Source: Acinetobacter nectaris CIP 110549
Lineage (GTDB): Bacteria > Pseudomonadota > Gammaproteobacteria > Pseudomonadales > Moraxellaceae
Length of the DNA: 64,000 bases
Assembly: GCF_000488215.1 (NCBI RefSeq)
Contig: NZ_KI530712.1
Coordinates: forward strand, 124,001-188,000
Direction of reading: 5' to 3'
Shown: positions 48,545-58,645 of the stretch, one piece after another
Layout of the letters: each line of letters begins with the position of its first letter
Position numbering within the stretch: position 1 is the stretch's first letter
Position numbers and translations under genes: made by a program
Notes under the pieces: model-generated
Database searches by the model: none
What the model saw: only the letters and a program-made list of their open reading frames with translations
Told to the model about the DNA's origin: nothing

Positions 48545-49327
48545 ATGATCAAAAAAATAAAATGCAGCATTGCTTTTTCTCTTACTTTAGGGTGCGTGGG
48601 TTGTACAACCATTGCAGATATGTCTGGCGCAGACTCAGCAACATTAAATGCAAGTTCAGCACAAAGTTTTGTGAAGATGACACAAGAGGCGCAGCAAAAA
48701 GGTATTTTAGATACATCATCAAATACTTATCAGCGTATCTATACTGTACTGCAACGTATGGAGCCTTATGCAAATCAGCTTAATCAGACAGGTCAACCAT
48801 TTAAATGGCAGTTAGCAGTTTTAAAATCTGATACGTTAAATGCTTATGTTGCACCGGGTGGCAAAGTTGTTTTTTACACAGGTATCGTAAATAAGCTTAA
48901 TTTGACAGATGCAGAAATTGCCGCTGTTATGGGGCATGAAATGACACATGCTTTAGAAGAGCATTCTAAAAATAAAATTGGTGCAGATGCATTAACTAAC
49001 CTTGCTGTCAATTTAGGTAAGAGTTATGCAGGGCAGGGTTTGGGACAATTTGGCTCGGCAGCTTTAGATTTAGGTAGTCAAGTAGGTGTGGGATTACCAT
49101 ATTCTAGAAGCTTGGAAACTAGAGCTGACTATGGTGGTTTAATGCTTATGGCAAAAGCAGGGTATAACCCACAGGCTGCAATTACGCTATGGGAAAAAAT
49201 GAATAAACTAGAAGGACAAGGAGGGGCAAGCTTTCTTTCTACTCATCCATCGAATATGCAGCGTATAGAAGCAATGCAAAGAAACTTACCAATTGCTATG
49301 GCACTTTATAATCAAACTAAACATTAA
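48545..49327 (+). CDS. M48-family zinc metallopeptidase lipoprotein
   Basis: About 260 residues from ATG 48545 (GAATGAGAG before it; another in-frame ATG lies three codons upstream). A signal peptide ends near LGCVGC, a probable lipobox. The M48 active site GHEMTHALEEH (HExxH) is at about 138-148 of the longer form, and the third zinc ligand Glu is in SLETRADYGG. It resembles LoiP/YcaL-type periplasmic proteases that degrade misfolded outer-membrane proteins. Monocistronic. Confidence 0.9.
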   Translation: MIKKIKCSIAFSLTLGCVGCTTIADMSGADSATLNASSAQSFVKMTQEAQQKGILDTSSNTYQRIYTVLQRMEPYANQLNQTGQPFKWQLAVLKSDTLNAYVAPGGKVVFYTGIVNKLNLTDAEIAAVMGHEMTHALEEHSKNKIGADALTNLAVNLGKSYAGQGLGQFGSAALDLGSQVGVGLPYSRSLETRADYGGLMLMAKAGYNPQAAITLWEKMNKLEGQGGASFLSTHPSNMQRIEAMQRNLPIAMALYNQTKH

Positions 49328-49336
49328 TCATAGAAA

Positions 49337-49362
49337 AAGCAGAAAGATAATTCTTTCTGCTT
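49337..49362 (+). terminator. Terminator of the M48 gene
   Basis: AGCAGAAAGA-TAAT-TCTTTCTGCT, 10-bp perfect stem between convergent genes; the following T-run is delayed (TAGTAATTTTT). Confidence 0.65.
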
Positions 49363-49370
49363 AGTAATTT

Positions 49371-50420
49371 TTATGGAGCAGGGTTTGGCTGTTGTTTATG
49401 AATAAGTTCAATACCTTCTAGGATTTCATCATTTAGGTTAATAGAGAACGCATCAATATTTTCTTTCAGTTGCGTTAAGTTTGTTGCACCAATAATAGTA
49501 CTGGTTACAAAAAATTGTTGTTTTATAAATGCAAGAGCGAGTTGTGTAAGGCTTAAATCATGCTTTTCAGCAAGTTGAGCATATTGCTCTGTTGCCCATT
49601 CACATTGGGCATTTGTATAGCGTGTAAAACGAGAAAATAGGCTAATGCGCGCATTTTCTGGCTTTTGACCATGTCTATATTTCCCTGAAAGCATACCAAA
49701 AGCAAGTGGAGAATATGCAAGTAATCCAATGCCTTCATATTTTGCAATTTCGGACATACCAACTTCATAGGTGCGATTTAATAAATTATAAGGATTTTGT
49801 ACACTAACAAATTTTTGTAGATTCAATTTTTCTGCAATCTGTAAAAACTTCATTACTCCCCATGGGGTTTCATTAGACAAACCAATTTGACGAATACGAC
49901 CACTTTTAATTTCTTGCTGTAGTGCAGTTAAGGTTTCCTCAAAGGCAGTGAGTTCAGCATTTTGTTCTGCTAATGCATTGCCGTAGCCTAGCTTTCCAAA
50001 AAAGTTAGTAGAGCGCTCAGGCCAGTGTAGTTGGTATAAATCTATATAGTCTGTATTTAGCCGCTTTAAAGACCCATCAAGTGCTTCTTTAATGTATTTT
50101 TCATTAAAACGGGTTTGACCTTCACGAATGTGTGATCCCCCAAAACTAGGCCCTGCAATTTTAGAAGCTAGAAAAACTTTATCGCGATTTTTATTTTGTT
50201 TAAACCATTCACCAAGTATTTCTTCTGTACGTCCTTGAGTTTCAGGTTTTGGTGGCACGGGGTACATTTCTGCTGTATCCCAAAAGTAGACATTTTGAGT
50301 GAGTGCATAGTTTAGTTGTTCAAAGGCTTCTGCTTGTGTATTTTGCTCACCAAAAGTCATTGTACCTAAGCAGATTTCAGGAAGTTGTATATTTGTATTT
50401 GAAAGTGGGTTGAATTTCAT
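49371..50420 (-). CDS. Aldo/keto reductase, Tas-like
   Basis: A 349-residue NADPH-dependent oxidoreductase. TIM-barrel motifs: WDTAEMYPVPP with the catalytic Asp and Tyr (about 47-57), FLASKIAG with the Lys, DLYQLHWPERS with the His, and QIGLSNETPWGV. The sequence matches E. coli Tas in length and pattern. The physiological substrate is unknown. It is downstream of crp on the same strand, separated by a strong terminator. Confidence 0.9.
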   Translation of the reverse strand: MKFNPLSNTNIQLPEICLGTMTFGEQNTQAEAFEQLNYALTQNVYFWDTAEMYPVPPKPETQGRTEEILGEWFKQNKNRDKVFLASKIAGPSFGGSHIREGQTRFNEKYIKEALDGSLKRLNTDYIDLYQLHWPERSTNFFGKLGYGNALAEQNAELTAFEETLTALQQEIKSGRIRQIGLSNETPWGVMKFLQIAEKLNLQKFVSVQNPYNLLNRTYEVGMSEIAKYEGIGLLAYSPLAFGMLSGKYRHGQKPENARISLFSRFTRYTNAQCEWATEQYAQLAEKHDLSLTQLALAFIKQQFFVTSTIIGATNLTQLKENIDAFSINLNDEILEGIELIHKQQPNPAP

Positions 50421-50448
50421 TGCAAACCTCTAATATATTTTATTCGAA

Positions 50449-50480
50449 AAAAAAGCAAATCCTGAGATTTGCTTTTTTGT
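50449..50480 (-). terminator. Terminator of crp/vfr
   Basis: AAAAAGCAAATC-CTGA-GATTTGCTTTTTT, directly after the stop codon. Confidence 0.88.
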
Positions 50481-50483
50481 ATT

Positions 50484-51179
50484 TTAGTTTTCTTTAATCT
50501 CATCGGCTGAGCTTTCTAAAGCACTATCATAGATTAAGATTGCTTTGCCTTCTGTTTCTATCATGCCTTGCTCTTCTAATGTTTTGAGCACTCGCCCAAC
50601 CATTTCACGAGAGCATCCAACAATACGCCCGATTTCTTGGCGAGTAATGCGGATTTGACGTCCATTTGGTAAAAGCATTGCAGCAGGCTGATGTGCAAGG
50701 TCAATTAAACAACGTGCAATACGACCTGTAACATCAATAAATGCAAGGTCTGTCATTTTGCGAGTTGTATTTTTTAAGCGACGTGTTAGCTGTGCAAAAA
50801 TCGCATAATTAAGGTCAGGGTATTCCCTACTTAAATTTGTAAAATGTTCGTAAGAGATTTCCGCAATCTCACACACTTCACGAGTACGTACTTCAGCAGT
50901 TCGATGTGGCTCATTATCAAATAGACCCATTTCACCGAAAAAGTCGCCTGCATTTAAGTATGCAATGACAATTTCGCGCTCGTCATCTTCACGTAAGACA
51001 ACGGATACTGAACCTTTTAGAACAAGGTAAAGTGATTTGGATTCTTTGCCAGCTTCAATAATGGTTGTGCGTTTTGCATAACGATTAATATTCGCCAGTT
51101 TTAATAAGGCTTTGATCGATTCAGGGAGCTGGTTGGGAGAGAGTGCATCATTTGCAAAAGGGGAGAAATTAGCTACCAT
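50484..51179 (-). CDS. vfr: cAMP-responsive global regulator Crp/Vfr
   Basis: A 231-residue CRP-family activator from ATG 51179, chosen over an in-frame TTG five codons upstream. The cyclic-nucleotide domain contains GDFFGEMGLFDNEPHRTAEV with the cAMP-contacting Arg-Thr. The C-terminal HTH reads ITRQEIGRIVGCSREMVGRV at about 180-199. It resembles Pseudomonas Vfr. In this group it controls surface motility, competence and carbon use. Divergent from osmC. Confidence 0.93.
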   Translation of the reverse strand: MVANFSPFANDALSPNQLPESIKALLKLANINRYAKRTTIIEAGKESKSLYLVLKGSVSVVLREDDEREIVIAYLNAGDFFGEMGLFDNEPHRTAEVRTREVCEIAEISYEHFTNLSREYPDLNYAIFAQLTRRLKNTTRKMTDLAFIDVTGRIARCLIDLAHQPAAMLLPNGRQIRITRQEIGRIVGCSREMVGRVLKTLEEQGMIETEGKAILIYDSALESSADEIKEN

Positions 51180-51321
51180 GATTCTTTGTTCCAATATTTA
51201 GTATAAGACATATACATGTCTCTCATTCATGACTGAATGTGTGGAAATTCCTTGTGGAAGAAAGTGTGTTAGTGTACTTTTAAACGAATATGTAATCTAT
51301 AATTTTTTTTAGGTAGTTGCA

Positions 51322-51744
51322 ATGCAGTCAACAGTTCAATGGCTTGGAAATGTTGCATTTGAAGCCAAATCAGATAGTGGTCATACAGTAATAATGGATG
51401 GTGCACCAAGCTATGGTGGTGAAAACCGTGGCGCGAGACCAATGGAACTAATCTTAATGGGATTAGGGGGATGCGCATCATTTGATATTGTGACCATATT
51501 AAAAAAAGCTCGCCAAGATGTGACAGATGTACAGTGTCGGTTGCAAGCAGACCGTGCAGAAACAGTTCCTGCTGTATTTACAAAAATACACTTACATTTT
51601 GTTGTGACTGGTCGTGCTGTTAAAGAAAAGCAAGTTGCAAAAGCAGTGGAGTTATCGGCTGAAAAATATTGTTCAGCCAGTAAAATGCTTTCCGATGGTG
51701 GTGTCGAAATTACACATGACTTTGAAGTTGTCGAGGCTGAATAA
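51322..51744 (+). CDS. OsmC/Ohr-family peroxiredoxin-like protein
   Basis: A 140-residue OsmC-fold protein. The two family cysteines are in LGGCASFDIVTILKK (about 53) and EKYCSASKM (about 116). The N-terminal strand hairpin WLGNVAFEAKSDSGH precedes. Members of the YhfA-like group reduce organic peroxides or have unknown roles. Divergent from crp, convergent with the M23 gene. Confidence 0.88.
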   Translation: MQSTVQWLGNVAFEAKSDSGHTVIMDGAPSYGGENRGARPMELILMGLGGCASFDIVTILKKARQDVTDVQCRLQADRAETVPAVFTKIHLHFVVTGRAVKEKQVAKAVELSAEKYCSASKMLSDGGVEITHDFEVVEAE

Positions 51745-51769
51745 AAAAGCAGCGTAAGCTGCTTTTTTA
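51743..51769. terminator. Bidirectional terminator osmC / M23 peptidase
   Basis: AAAAAAGCAGC-GTAA-GCTGCTTTTTT overlapping the end of the osmC stop codon. Confidence 0.85.
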
Positions 51770-51773
51770 TGAT

Positions 51774-52580
51774 TTATTTTAAGAATAACTGTGGGTCGAC
51801 ACGTGCATCATTTAAACTCATCCCCCAATGTAGGTGAGGTCCTGTAACACGTCCTGTTTTACCCACCTTACCAATTTCTTCACCCTGATGTACGATTTGT
51901 CCTTGGTGTACTTCTATTTTACTTAGATGGCAAAACATACTAATGAGTCCTTGCCCGTGGTCAATTAAGATCGTATTACCATTAAAAAAGTAATTTCCTA
52001 TTCCTACTACTGTGCCATCTGCGGGCGCAATAACTTTCTGCCCAACAGGTGCGGGAATATCTAAACCTGAATGTGGTGCACGCTCTTCATTGTTAAAAAA
52101 TCTTTTTCTACCAAAAGAGTTGCTAAACTTACCTTGTGTTGGTGCAATAAAGTTTGGAAAAGTGTGCCATGTGTTCTGAGTGAATGATGTATAAATATTA
52201 TTTTGTGCTTCGGCTTCTTTTTTGTAACGCGCAAGCTGCTCACTAGATGGCTCTACAAAGCTTGTATTTTTGAGTTGAATATGTTGCTCGGCATACGGAT
52301 ACGACTGAATCTGTATGGGAATGTTTCCTTGATTCGTTTCAACATCGGAAGTACCCAATGGTGTAGAAAGTGGAATACCGACAACAGCATATTTTTGACC
52401 ATTTTCTTCGGTTGTTAATACACGGTGCTTTTGGTAGTAGATATCTTGTACGTTATTTTGAATAGGCAAAATTGCAATACCACCAGGTCGTAGTGAGTTT
52501 TGTGGTAATGCTGCAAATAGGGCAGTACTTGGAAGTATTGCAAGCAATGTACATATTGTTTTTAAGTTTTTCTTATGCAT
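51774..52580 (-). CDS. M23-family (LytM) peptidoglycan endopeptidase
   Basis: A 268-residue protein with an N-terminal signal peptide (cleavage near LFAALP). The M23 domain occupies the last ~110 residues: PHSGLDIPAPVGQKVIAPAD with the first zinc His and Asp, then GPHLHWGMSL with the HxH motif. It should cleave peptidoglycan crosslinks in the periplasm. Residues 25-150 form a separate N-terminal domain, as in other stand-alone M23 proteins. Monocistronic. Confidence 0.92.
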   Translation of the reverse strand: MHKKNLKTICTLLAILPSTALFAALPQNSLRPGGIAILPIQNNVQDIYYQKHRVLTTEENGQKYAVVGIPLSTPLGTSDVETNQGNIPIQIQSYPYAEQHIQLKNTSFVEPSSEQLARYKKEAEAQNNIYTSFTQNTWHTFPNFIAPTQGKFSNSFGRKRFFNNEERAPHSGLDIPAPVGQKVIAPADGTVVGIGNYFFNGNTILIDHGQGLISMFCHLSKIEVHQGQIVHQGEEIGKVGKTGRVTGPHLHWGMSLNDARVDPQLFLK

Positions 52581-52679
52581 TCGTTATAAGTATCCACAAT
52601 GATAGATATTTATTATTTAACGATAATTTTTTTATTTTGTCTGATTGTTTTAGTTTTAAATTGTTATAGGGCTAAAAGC

Positions 52680-52714
52680 AAATATTACGATGAGTTGAAC
52701 TCATCGTAATATTT
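52680..52714 (-). terminator. Terminator of the TonB receptor gene
   Basis: AAATATTACGATGAG-TTGAA-CTCATCGTAATATTT, a perfect 15-bp stem, 10 bp after the receptor stop codon. It lacks a long U-tract. Confidence 0.6.
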
Positions 52715-52723
52715 ATAGATTAA

Positions 52724-54913
52724 TTAAAACTCATAATTCATTCGTACAAGAAAGTTACGAGGTGTTCCAGGCATGGAAATTGAGCGCCAATAAGACGTAT
52801 TTGTTATGTTGTTTACTGCTGCAGTAATACCCCAATGCTCATTTTTATAACCAATCGCAGCATCTAAGCGGTTGAATCCCGGAATCTTAGTGGCGTTGGT
52901 AATACCTGTATATTGAGAACCCATATAAGTGACACCTGTTTCGAGATAAACATTGTCTGTAGGTAAATAACGAATAAACAGATTACCTGTATTTTTTGCA
53001 ACTAATGGTAGCGTGTTTCCAACATTTGTTGGTGTTGCCTTATCTTTTTTCACTTTTGCATCGGTATAACCATAACCACCACGGACAAAGACATTATCTA
53101 TTAAGCGTCCAATAAAGCTAAACTCCAGACCTTTCGATTCATGTTGACCTGCAACAGCCCAATAGTCAGGACGGTTTTGGGAATCGGGTTGATAGCGAAT
53201 ATTATTTTTACGAATATCATAAATAGAGAATTGGGTATTGAGGCGGTTATTTAACCATGTACTTTTTATACCTGTTTCGTATTGTTCATTATATTGTGGC
53301 GCAGCATTTAAGACAGCAGTTTGATCTGATGGTACAGCATTTACCGCCATTGAGCCACCAAAAGGGGCAAAACTTTTGCTATATGACGCATAGAAGCTGT
53401 GGTTTTCATTTGGCTGCCATACAAAACCAATATTTGGGCTAGTTGAGCCATTGGTTTGGGAGCGATGCTCTGAAATAGGAATAATTTTCCCACTTTTGTC
53501 TTTACCAATATATTTATCTGAGGCAAAGTCATAGTAGTCATAACGTAGGCCAAGCATGACTTTAAACTGGTCATTTAAAGAAATAAGGTCTTGTAAGAAT
53601 ACGCCGTATGTTGTGCCTGTACTATAATTGTGAGTGTTATATTGTAAGTTACCCGATCCACGAGAGCTTAGACGTTCACCTGTCAATGGGTTTACAAACC
53701 CATAGATGAGAGAGCCATCTTTATTGGTATTTGCTAAATAAGGCTCACGTTGTTCATAAGAAATATCTGAACCTATAAGTAAATTATGTTTGATACTTCC
53801 TGTATTGAACTCACCCGAAATATCAAATGTATTGGTTGTTGTTTTATTTGCAGTTTGTTGCCAGTAGTAAATTTGTTGAATATACCCTTGATAACAACCC
53901 GCATTTTTTGCGGTTGGTTTGACATTGGTTGTACACATTGAGCCTGCATAAAAATGGTCAAAGTTCTGTTTAGCTTCTCTATAACTCAATGCCCAGTGGA
54001 ATTTCCAATTTGGTAAGAATTCATATTTTAGATCAGTTCTTACCATTTGTAATTCGTCATTTACATAGTCCCCATCTTGTGCATAGCCCATTTTGATAGA
54101 TGTACCTAAAGGGAGAATTGTAAAGTCAGGCCCACGATCTGGAATGCGGTGCAGTTTGTCGTAAGTATATTGAGTTGTCCATTTAACAGTTTGATCATCG
54201 TTTCGATAAGTAATACTTGGAGAAACCATAGTTTGGCGATTGTGGATCCCTTTTCGGAAGCTATCAGTTTCTGAGTATTCACTTGTGAGACGGGTAGCCC
54301 AATTATCATTAATAATATGGTTTAAGTCTAAAGTTGTACCTCTATTGTTCCAAGAACCGCCATATATACCAACTGTGCTTTTAGACTTAAAGTTTGCTTC
54401 TTTACTCACCATGTTAACAACACCGCCACCAGCACTACGACCATAAAGTACAGATGCAGGGCCTTTTAAGATTTCAATGCGTTCAATATTGGCTGTACTG
54501 CGGCGTACTTGTCCACTTTCACGGATACCATCTCGATAAATATCACCAGTATCTGCATTAAAACCGCGAATAGTAATTCCATCACCACGCATATCGTAGT
54601 TAGTAGAAACACCGGGCGTGCCTTGTAGCATGACACTTAAATCATTTGTGCCATAGATTTTATATTTTTGTACGTCAATGGTATCTATGGTTTGAGGGAT
54701 ATCTTTTTTCTTTAGTCCATTGCGTGAAACATTGGCTTCGTCATAATCAATATAGCTTTTAACAGGATCTAACTCACTCATCGCTTCAATTTTTATTGTA
54801 GGAAGCGTTGAAATTGTATTTGACTCAACTTCAGTTGCCCATGTCATTTGAACTTGAGAGATAAGTAATGCAATCAGGCTCAATTTAAATAAAGGGGGAT
54901 GTGTGGGTGACAT
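52724..54913 (-). CDS. TonB-dependent siderophore receptor
   Basis: A 729-residue outer-membrane receptor. A signal peptide (about 26 residues, ending MTWATE) precedes a TonB-box-like TIKIEAMSE. The plug domain at about 65-180 has DIPQTIDTID, GDGITIRGFNADTGDIYRDG and IEILKGPASVLYGRSAGGGV. A 22-strand barrel ends in LVRMNYEF with the terminal Phe needed for Bam insertion. The plug resembles catecholate-type receptors (Fiu/PiuA group), but the ligand is not certain. A Fur box lies upstream. Confidence 0.93.
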   Translation of the reverse strand: MSPTHPPLFKLSLIALLISQVQMTWATEVESNTISTLPTIKIEAMSELDPVKSYIDYDEANVSRNGLKKKDIPQTIDTIDVQKYKIYGTNDLSVMLQGTPGVSTNYDMRGDGITIRGFNADTGDIYRDGIRESGQVRRSTANIERIEILKGPASVLYGRSAGGGVVNMVSKEANFKSKSTVGIYGGSWNNRGTTLDLNHIINDNWATRLTSEYSETDSFRKGIHNRQTMVSPSITYRNDDQTVKWTTQYTYDKLHRIPDRGPDFTILPLGTSIKMGYAQDGDYVNDELQMVRTDLKYEFLPNWKFHWALSYREAKQNFDHFYAGSMCTTNVKPTAKNAGCYQGYIQQIYYWQQTANKTTTNTFDISGEFNTGSIKHNLLIGSDISYEQREPYLANTNKDGSLIYGFVNPLTGERLSSRGSGNLQYNTHNYSTGTTYGVFLQDLISLNDQFKVMLGLRYDYYDFASDKYIGKDKSGKIIPISEHRSQTNGSTSPNIGFVWQPNENHSFYASYSKSFAPFGGSMAVNAVPSDQTAVLNAAPQYNEQYETGIKSTWLNNRLNTQFSIYDIRKNNIRYQPDSQNRPDYWAVAGQHESKGLEFSFIGRLIDNVFVRGGYGYTDAKVKKDKATPTNVGNTLPLVAKNTGNLFIRYLPTDNVYLETGVTYMGSQYTGITNATKIPGFNRLDAAIGYKNEHWGITAAVNNITNTSYWRSISMPGTPRNFLVRMNYEF

Positions 54914-54937
54914 GGTAACTCCTAGGACTAATATTAA

Positions 54938-54956
54938 TGCTAATAATTATCATTAG
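54938..54956 (-). promoter_or_regulatory. Fur box upstream of the TonB receptor
   Basis: GCTAATAATTATCATTAGC is a near-perfect 19-bp palindrome matching the Fur consensus core (TAATNAT/ATNATTA). It lies 25-43 bp before the start codon, overlapping the expected promoter, so iron repression is expected. Confidence 0.85.
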
Positions 54957-54999
54957 CTATAATTTGTGTCGCAGATTATATTCATAATCTATCCATATT

Positions 55000-55768
55000 T
55001 CATGATTTTTTTAAGAAAAATTTAATATTAAATGATTTTTTTGAAAATGTTTTAAATATCTTTATACCAATTAAAGACTTAAAAAGAAACTCATCATGTT
55101 GGATTAGTTTATAAGTAGGTTTTTCTTCTAGAAATACACCTGCTTTGAAAGGCTTTTCTATCGTTAGATTAGGCCATCGAATTATAAAATTCTTACGGAT
55201 TATTCTTTGATTAAATACACTTTCACTGACTAGATTTTTATTCCAACGTAGCTTTAAATCAAATAGATCGACGAGCCAAAAAGGTGCGATTACTTCGATT
55301 ACTTCGATTTTATGATCTTGCGTTAATCTAATTGCAATCGCAGTTGCTGTTTCTGGCCATAAAGAAAGTGCATGCCAAATAGAGCATAATGGTTCTATAC
55401 TCTCATTTGGGTCGGTTTTGTACCAACAATGTACTTTTGCTTGGTTAACAACATCCCATTCATAAAAAGGAAATTTTTTGTGTAATGCATATGCTATATG
55501 ATGTTGCACTTTGTCATTCACATCACTTGAATCATAATAAATAACATCAATTTCAGTAATTTTTTCATGACATCACATGTAAATGTGACCAAATACTGTT
55601 TCGGATAATACCTGCACAGATATAGCAATCATGATTTATCTTTACCAATTCCTTTAAGATGCTCAATATTTCTTTATGACTTAAAATAAATTTTTTAAGT
55701 TGATTTTGATAGGCTCGTTCTAATTGATGATTCAATCTATGGTTCCTCGATTTCTCTAAATTATTCAT
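55000..55768 (-). pseudogene. Frameshifted NTP_transf_6-type nucleotidyltransferase gene
   Basis: Two reading frames together make one protein of the nucleotidyltransferase-like family PF06042. The N-terminal half (55565-55768) ends CYICAGIIRNSIWSHLHVM and hits a stop. The continuation (to 55000) begins HEKITEIDVIYYD in another frame and carries ALHKKFPFYEWDVVNQAKVH. The break lies at about 55572-55582 and fits loss of two bases, such as one CA unit from TCACATGAA. Either a true pseudogene or a sequencing error. It sits between the receptor and clpB. Confidence 0.8.
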
Positions 55769-55875
55769 TAAATTTTAGCATCAACTATTGAAAAATAGGA
55801 CATCGTACCTATATCTATATAGTCCTTTATTTGTATTAAAGGTAAATCTATTTAATTGAAATATAAAAATATATT

Positions 55876-55904
55876 GTTGAAATTACGAACCAAGACCTTA
55901 TATA
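55876..55904 (+). promoter_or_regulatory. Heat-shock (sigma-32) promoter of clpB
   Basis: GTTGAAA (consensus CTTGAAA) and CCTTATATA (consensus CCCCATATA) with a 13-bp spacer, about 35 bp before the clpB start. No good sigma-70 pair with normal spacing is present. Confidence 0.7.
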
Positions 55905-55937
55905 TAATTTAAATGAAAATTTGTGAGGATAAAAACA

Positions 55938-58517
55938 ATGCAATTTGAGAAATTCACAAAAGGGCTAACCAATGCTTTAACGACAGCACAGTCGTTAGCA
56001 ACAGGCAAAGATCATACAGCAATAGATGCCATACATATTCTGGCAGTATTACTTGAAGATTCTGCAAATATTAGTCTTTTACAACAGGCAGGTGCTCGAC
56101 TACCTGAACTGAAAGAAAAACTCACTCATGCTTTAAATAATGCACCAACAACTGCAACGCCAACAGGTGATGTCAATTTAAACCCTGATGCAGTAAAAGT
56201 TCTTAACTTAGCAGATCGGCATGCACAAAAAGCAGGTGATGGTTTTCTATCTACAGATTGGGTTTTACTTGCGATGACAGAAACTGCTTCTACAAAAGCA
56301 ATTTTGTCAGATGTTGGTGTAAAAACAGCACAGCTACGTAGTGTAATTGAACATATTCGAGGAAATGAAAAAGTCATGAGTGATAACTACGAAGAACAAC
56401 GTGACTCATTAAATAAATATACGATTGATTTAACAGAACGTGCACTGGCAGGAAAACTTGACCCTGTCATTGGTCGCGATGAAGAAATTCGTCGTACTGT
56501 ACAAGTCCTTTCACGCCGTACTAAAAATAATCCAGTGCTGATTGGTGAGCCAGGTGTGGGTAAAACTGCAATCGTTGAGGGCTTAGCACAACGTATTGTC
56601 AATGGTGAAGTACCCGAAGGACTCAAAGGTAAACGTGTTTTATCTTTAGACTTAGGTGCATTACTAGCAGGTGCAAAATACCGTGGCGAGTTTGAAGAGC
56701 GTTTAAAAGCCGTTTTAAATGATCTTGCTAAACAAGATGGTCAAGTCATTTTATTTATAGATGAACTTCATACATTAGTTGGTGCAGGTAAAACGGATGG
56801 TGCAATGGATGCGGGTAATATGCTTAAACCTGCGCTTGCACGTGGTGAGCTTCGCTGTGTGGGAGCAACAACGCTTGATGAATATCGTCAATTTATTGAA
56901 AAAGATGCAGCATTAGAGCGTCGTTTCCAAAAAGTGTTAGTCGATGAACCAAGTGTAGAAGATACGATTGCGATTTTACGTGGTCTAAAAGAGCGCTATG
57001 AAGTCCACCATGGTGTAAAAATTTTGGACTCTGCAATTATTTCAGCAGCGAAAATGTCACATCGCTATATCACAGATCGTCAGTTACCTGACAAGGCAAT
57101 TGATTTGATTGATGAAGCTGCATCACGTATTAAAATGGAAATTGACTCTAAGCCTGAATCTTTAGATCGGTTAGATCGTCGTATTATTCAGTTGAAAATG
57201 CAGCTTGAAGCAGTGAAAAAAGATGAGGATTCAGGTAGTCAAGCCGAGGTAAGACTATTAACAGGGCAAATTGATGAGCTACAACGTGAATATGATGATT
57301 TAGAGGAAGTTTGGCGCAAAGAAAAAACACTCGTTGAAGGTACAAAACAAGCACAAGTGAAGCTTGATCAAGCACGTATTGCACTTGAAAAAGCACAACG
57401 TGAAGGTAATTGGGCTGAAGCAAGCCGTTTGCAATATGGCGAAATTCCTGAACTTGAAAAAGCACTAGAGCAAGATGAAGTTGTTGAAGAAAATGAAGAG
57501 CCAAAACTCATTCGAACTAAAGTAACGGAAAATGAAATTGCAGAGGTTGTGAGTGCAGCAACAGGGATTCCTGTGGCTAAAATGCTTCAAGGAGAGCGAG
57601 AAAAACTACTTCAAATGGAGTCATTCTTGCATAATCGTGTGGTTGGGCAAGATGAAGCTGTACATGCCGTTTCAAATGCAGTACGCCGTTCTCGTGCAGG
57701 ACTATCAGACCCGAATAGACCAAGCGGTTCATTCTTGTTCTTAGGTCCAACGGGTGTAGGTAAAACAGAACTGACCAAAGCATTGGCAAACTTCTTATTT
57801 GACAGTGATGATGCAATGATTCGTATAGACATGAGTGAGTTTATGGAGAAACACTCTGTGAGTCGCTTAGTTGGTGCTCCTCCGGGTTATGTTGGCTATG
57901 AGGAAGGTGGTGTTTTAACTGAAGCTGTACGCCGTAAACCTTATAGCGTTATTTTGTTTGATGAAGTAGAAAAAGCACACCCTGATGTTTTTAATATACT
58001 CTTACAGGTATTAGACGACGGTCGCTTAACAGACTCACAAGGTCGTATTATCGACTTTAAAAATACGGTTATTGTGATGACATCTAATTTAGGCTCGCAA
58101 GATGTACGTGAGCTGGGTGATCATGCTTCTGAAGATGAAGTGCGAACAGTAGTGATGAATGCGGTAAGTCAGCATTTCCGTCCTGAGTTTATTAACCGTA
58201 TTGATGAGCTTGTGATCTTCCATGCACTGAAAAAGTCACAAATTCGTGGTATTGCAGACATTCAACTCGCTCGTTTACGCTCACGTTTAGAAGAGCGCGA
58301 AATTGGTTTGACTATAGATGACAGTGCATTCGATGTATTGATTGAGGCAGGGTTTGATCCAATTTATGGCGCACGTCCATTGAAACGTGCGATTCAACAG
58401 CAAATAGAAAATACATTGGCGCAGAAAATATTGGGTGCAGACTTTCAAGCGGGTGACAATATTGTGATTCGTGGTGAGGATGACCACTTAATATTTGATA
58501 AAATAAAGTTGAGCTAA
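55938..58517 (+). CDS. clpB: ATP-dependent disaggregase ClpB
   Basis: An AAA+ chaperone that pulls apart protein aggregates with DnaK. Length is 859 residues from the ATG at 55938 (GTGAGGAT before it; an in-frame GTG lies five codons upstream). Two Walker A motifs, GEPGVGKT at about 206 and GPTGVGKT at about 606, with the coiled-coil M domain between (about 410-525, including [20 protein letters not shown]). The sensor and pore segments [12 protein letters not shown] and [11 protein letters not shown] are present. A sigma-32-type promoter precedes it. Confidence 0.98.
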   Translation: MQFEKFTKGLTNALTTAQSLATGKDHTAIDAIHILAVLLEDSANISLLQQAGARLPELKEKLTHALNNAPTTATPTGDVNLNPDAVKVLNLADRHAQKAGDGFLSTDWVLLAMTETASTKAILSDVGVKTAQLRSVIEHIRGNEKVMSDNYEEQRDSLNKYTIDLTERALAGKLDPVIGRDEEIRRTVQVLSRRTKNNPVLIGEPGVGKTAIVEGLAQRIVNGEVPEGLKGKRVLSLDLGALLAGAKYRGEFEERLKAVLNDLAKQDGQVILFIDELHTLVGAGKTDGAMDAGNMLKPALARGELRCVGATTLDEYRQFIEKDAALERRFQKVLVDEPSVEDTIAILRGLKERYEVHHGVKILDSAIISAAKMSHRYITDRQLPDKAIDLIDEAASRIKMEIDSKPESLDRLDRRIIQLKMQLEAVKKDEDSGSQAEVRLLTGQIDELQREYDDLEEVWRKEKTLVEGTKQAQVKLDQARIALEKAQREGNWAEASRLQYGEIPELEKALEQDEVVEENEEPKLIRTKVTENEIAEVVSAATGIPVAKMLQGEREKLLQMESFLHNRVVGQDEAVHAVSNAVRRSRAGLSDPNRPSGSFLFLGPTGVGKTELTKALANFLFDSDDAMIRIDMSEFMEKHSVSRLVGAPPGYVGYEEGGVLTEAVRRKPYSVILFDEVEKAHPDVFNILLQVLDDGRLTDSQGRIIDFKNTVIVMTSNLGSQDVRELGDHASEDEVRTVVMNAVSQHFRPEFINRIDELVIFHALKKSQIRGIADIQLARLRSRLEEREIGLTIDDSAFDVLIEAGFDPIYGARPLKRAIQQQIENTLAQKILGADFQAGDNIVIRGEDDHLIFDKIKLS

Positions 58518-58525
58518 AATCTGTT

Positions 58526-58561
58526 AAAAATCCCATCAACATATTTGGTGGGATTTTTTTA
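58526..58561 (+). terminator. Terminator of clpB
   Basis: AATCCCATCAA-CATAT-TTGGTGGGATT followed by T7. Confidence 0.88.
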
Positions 58562-58645
58562 TGACCTCTTATCAGTTAAAGAAAAGAAAACGTCAATCTA
58601 GTGAATGTGTTACACTGAGTCATCAGGAAGCAGCAACAATATGAG

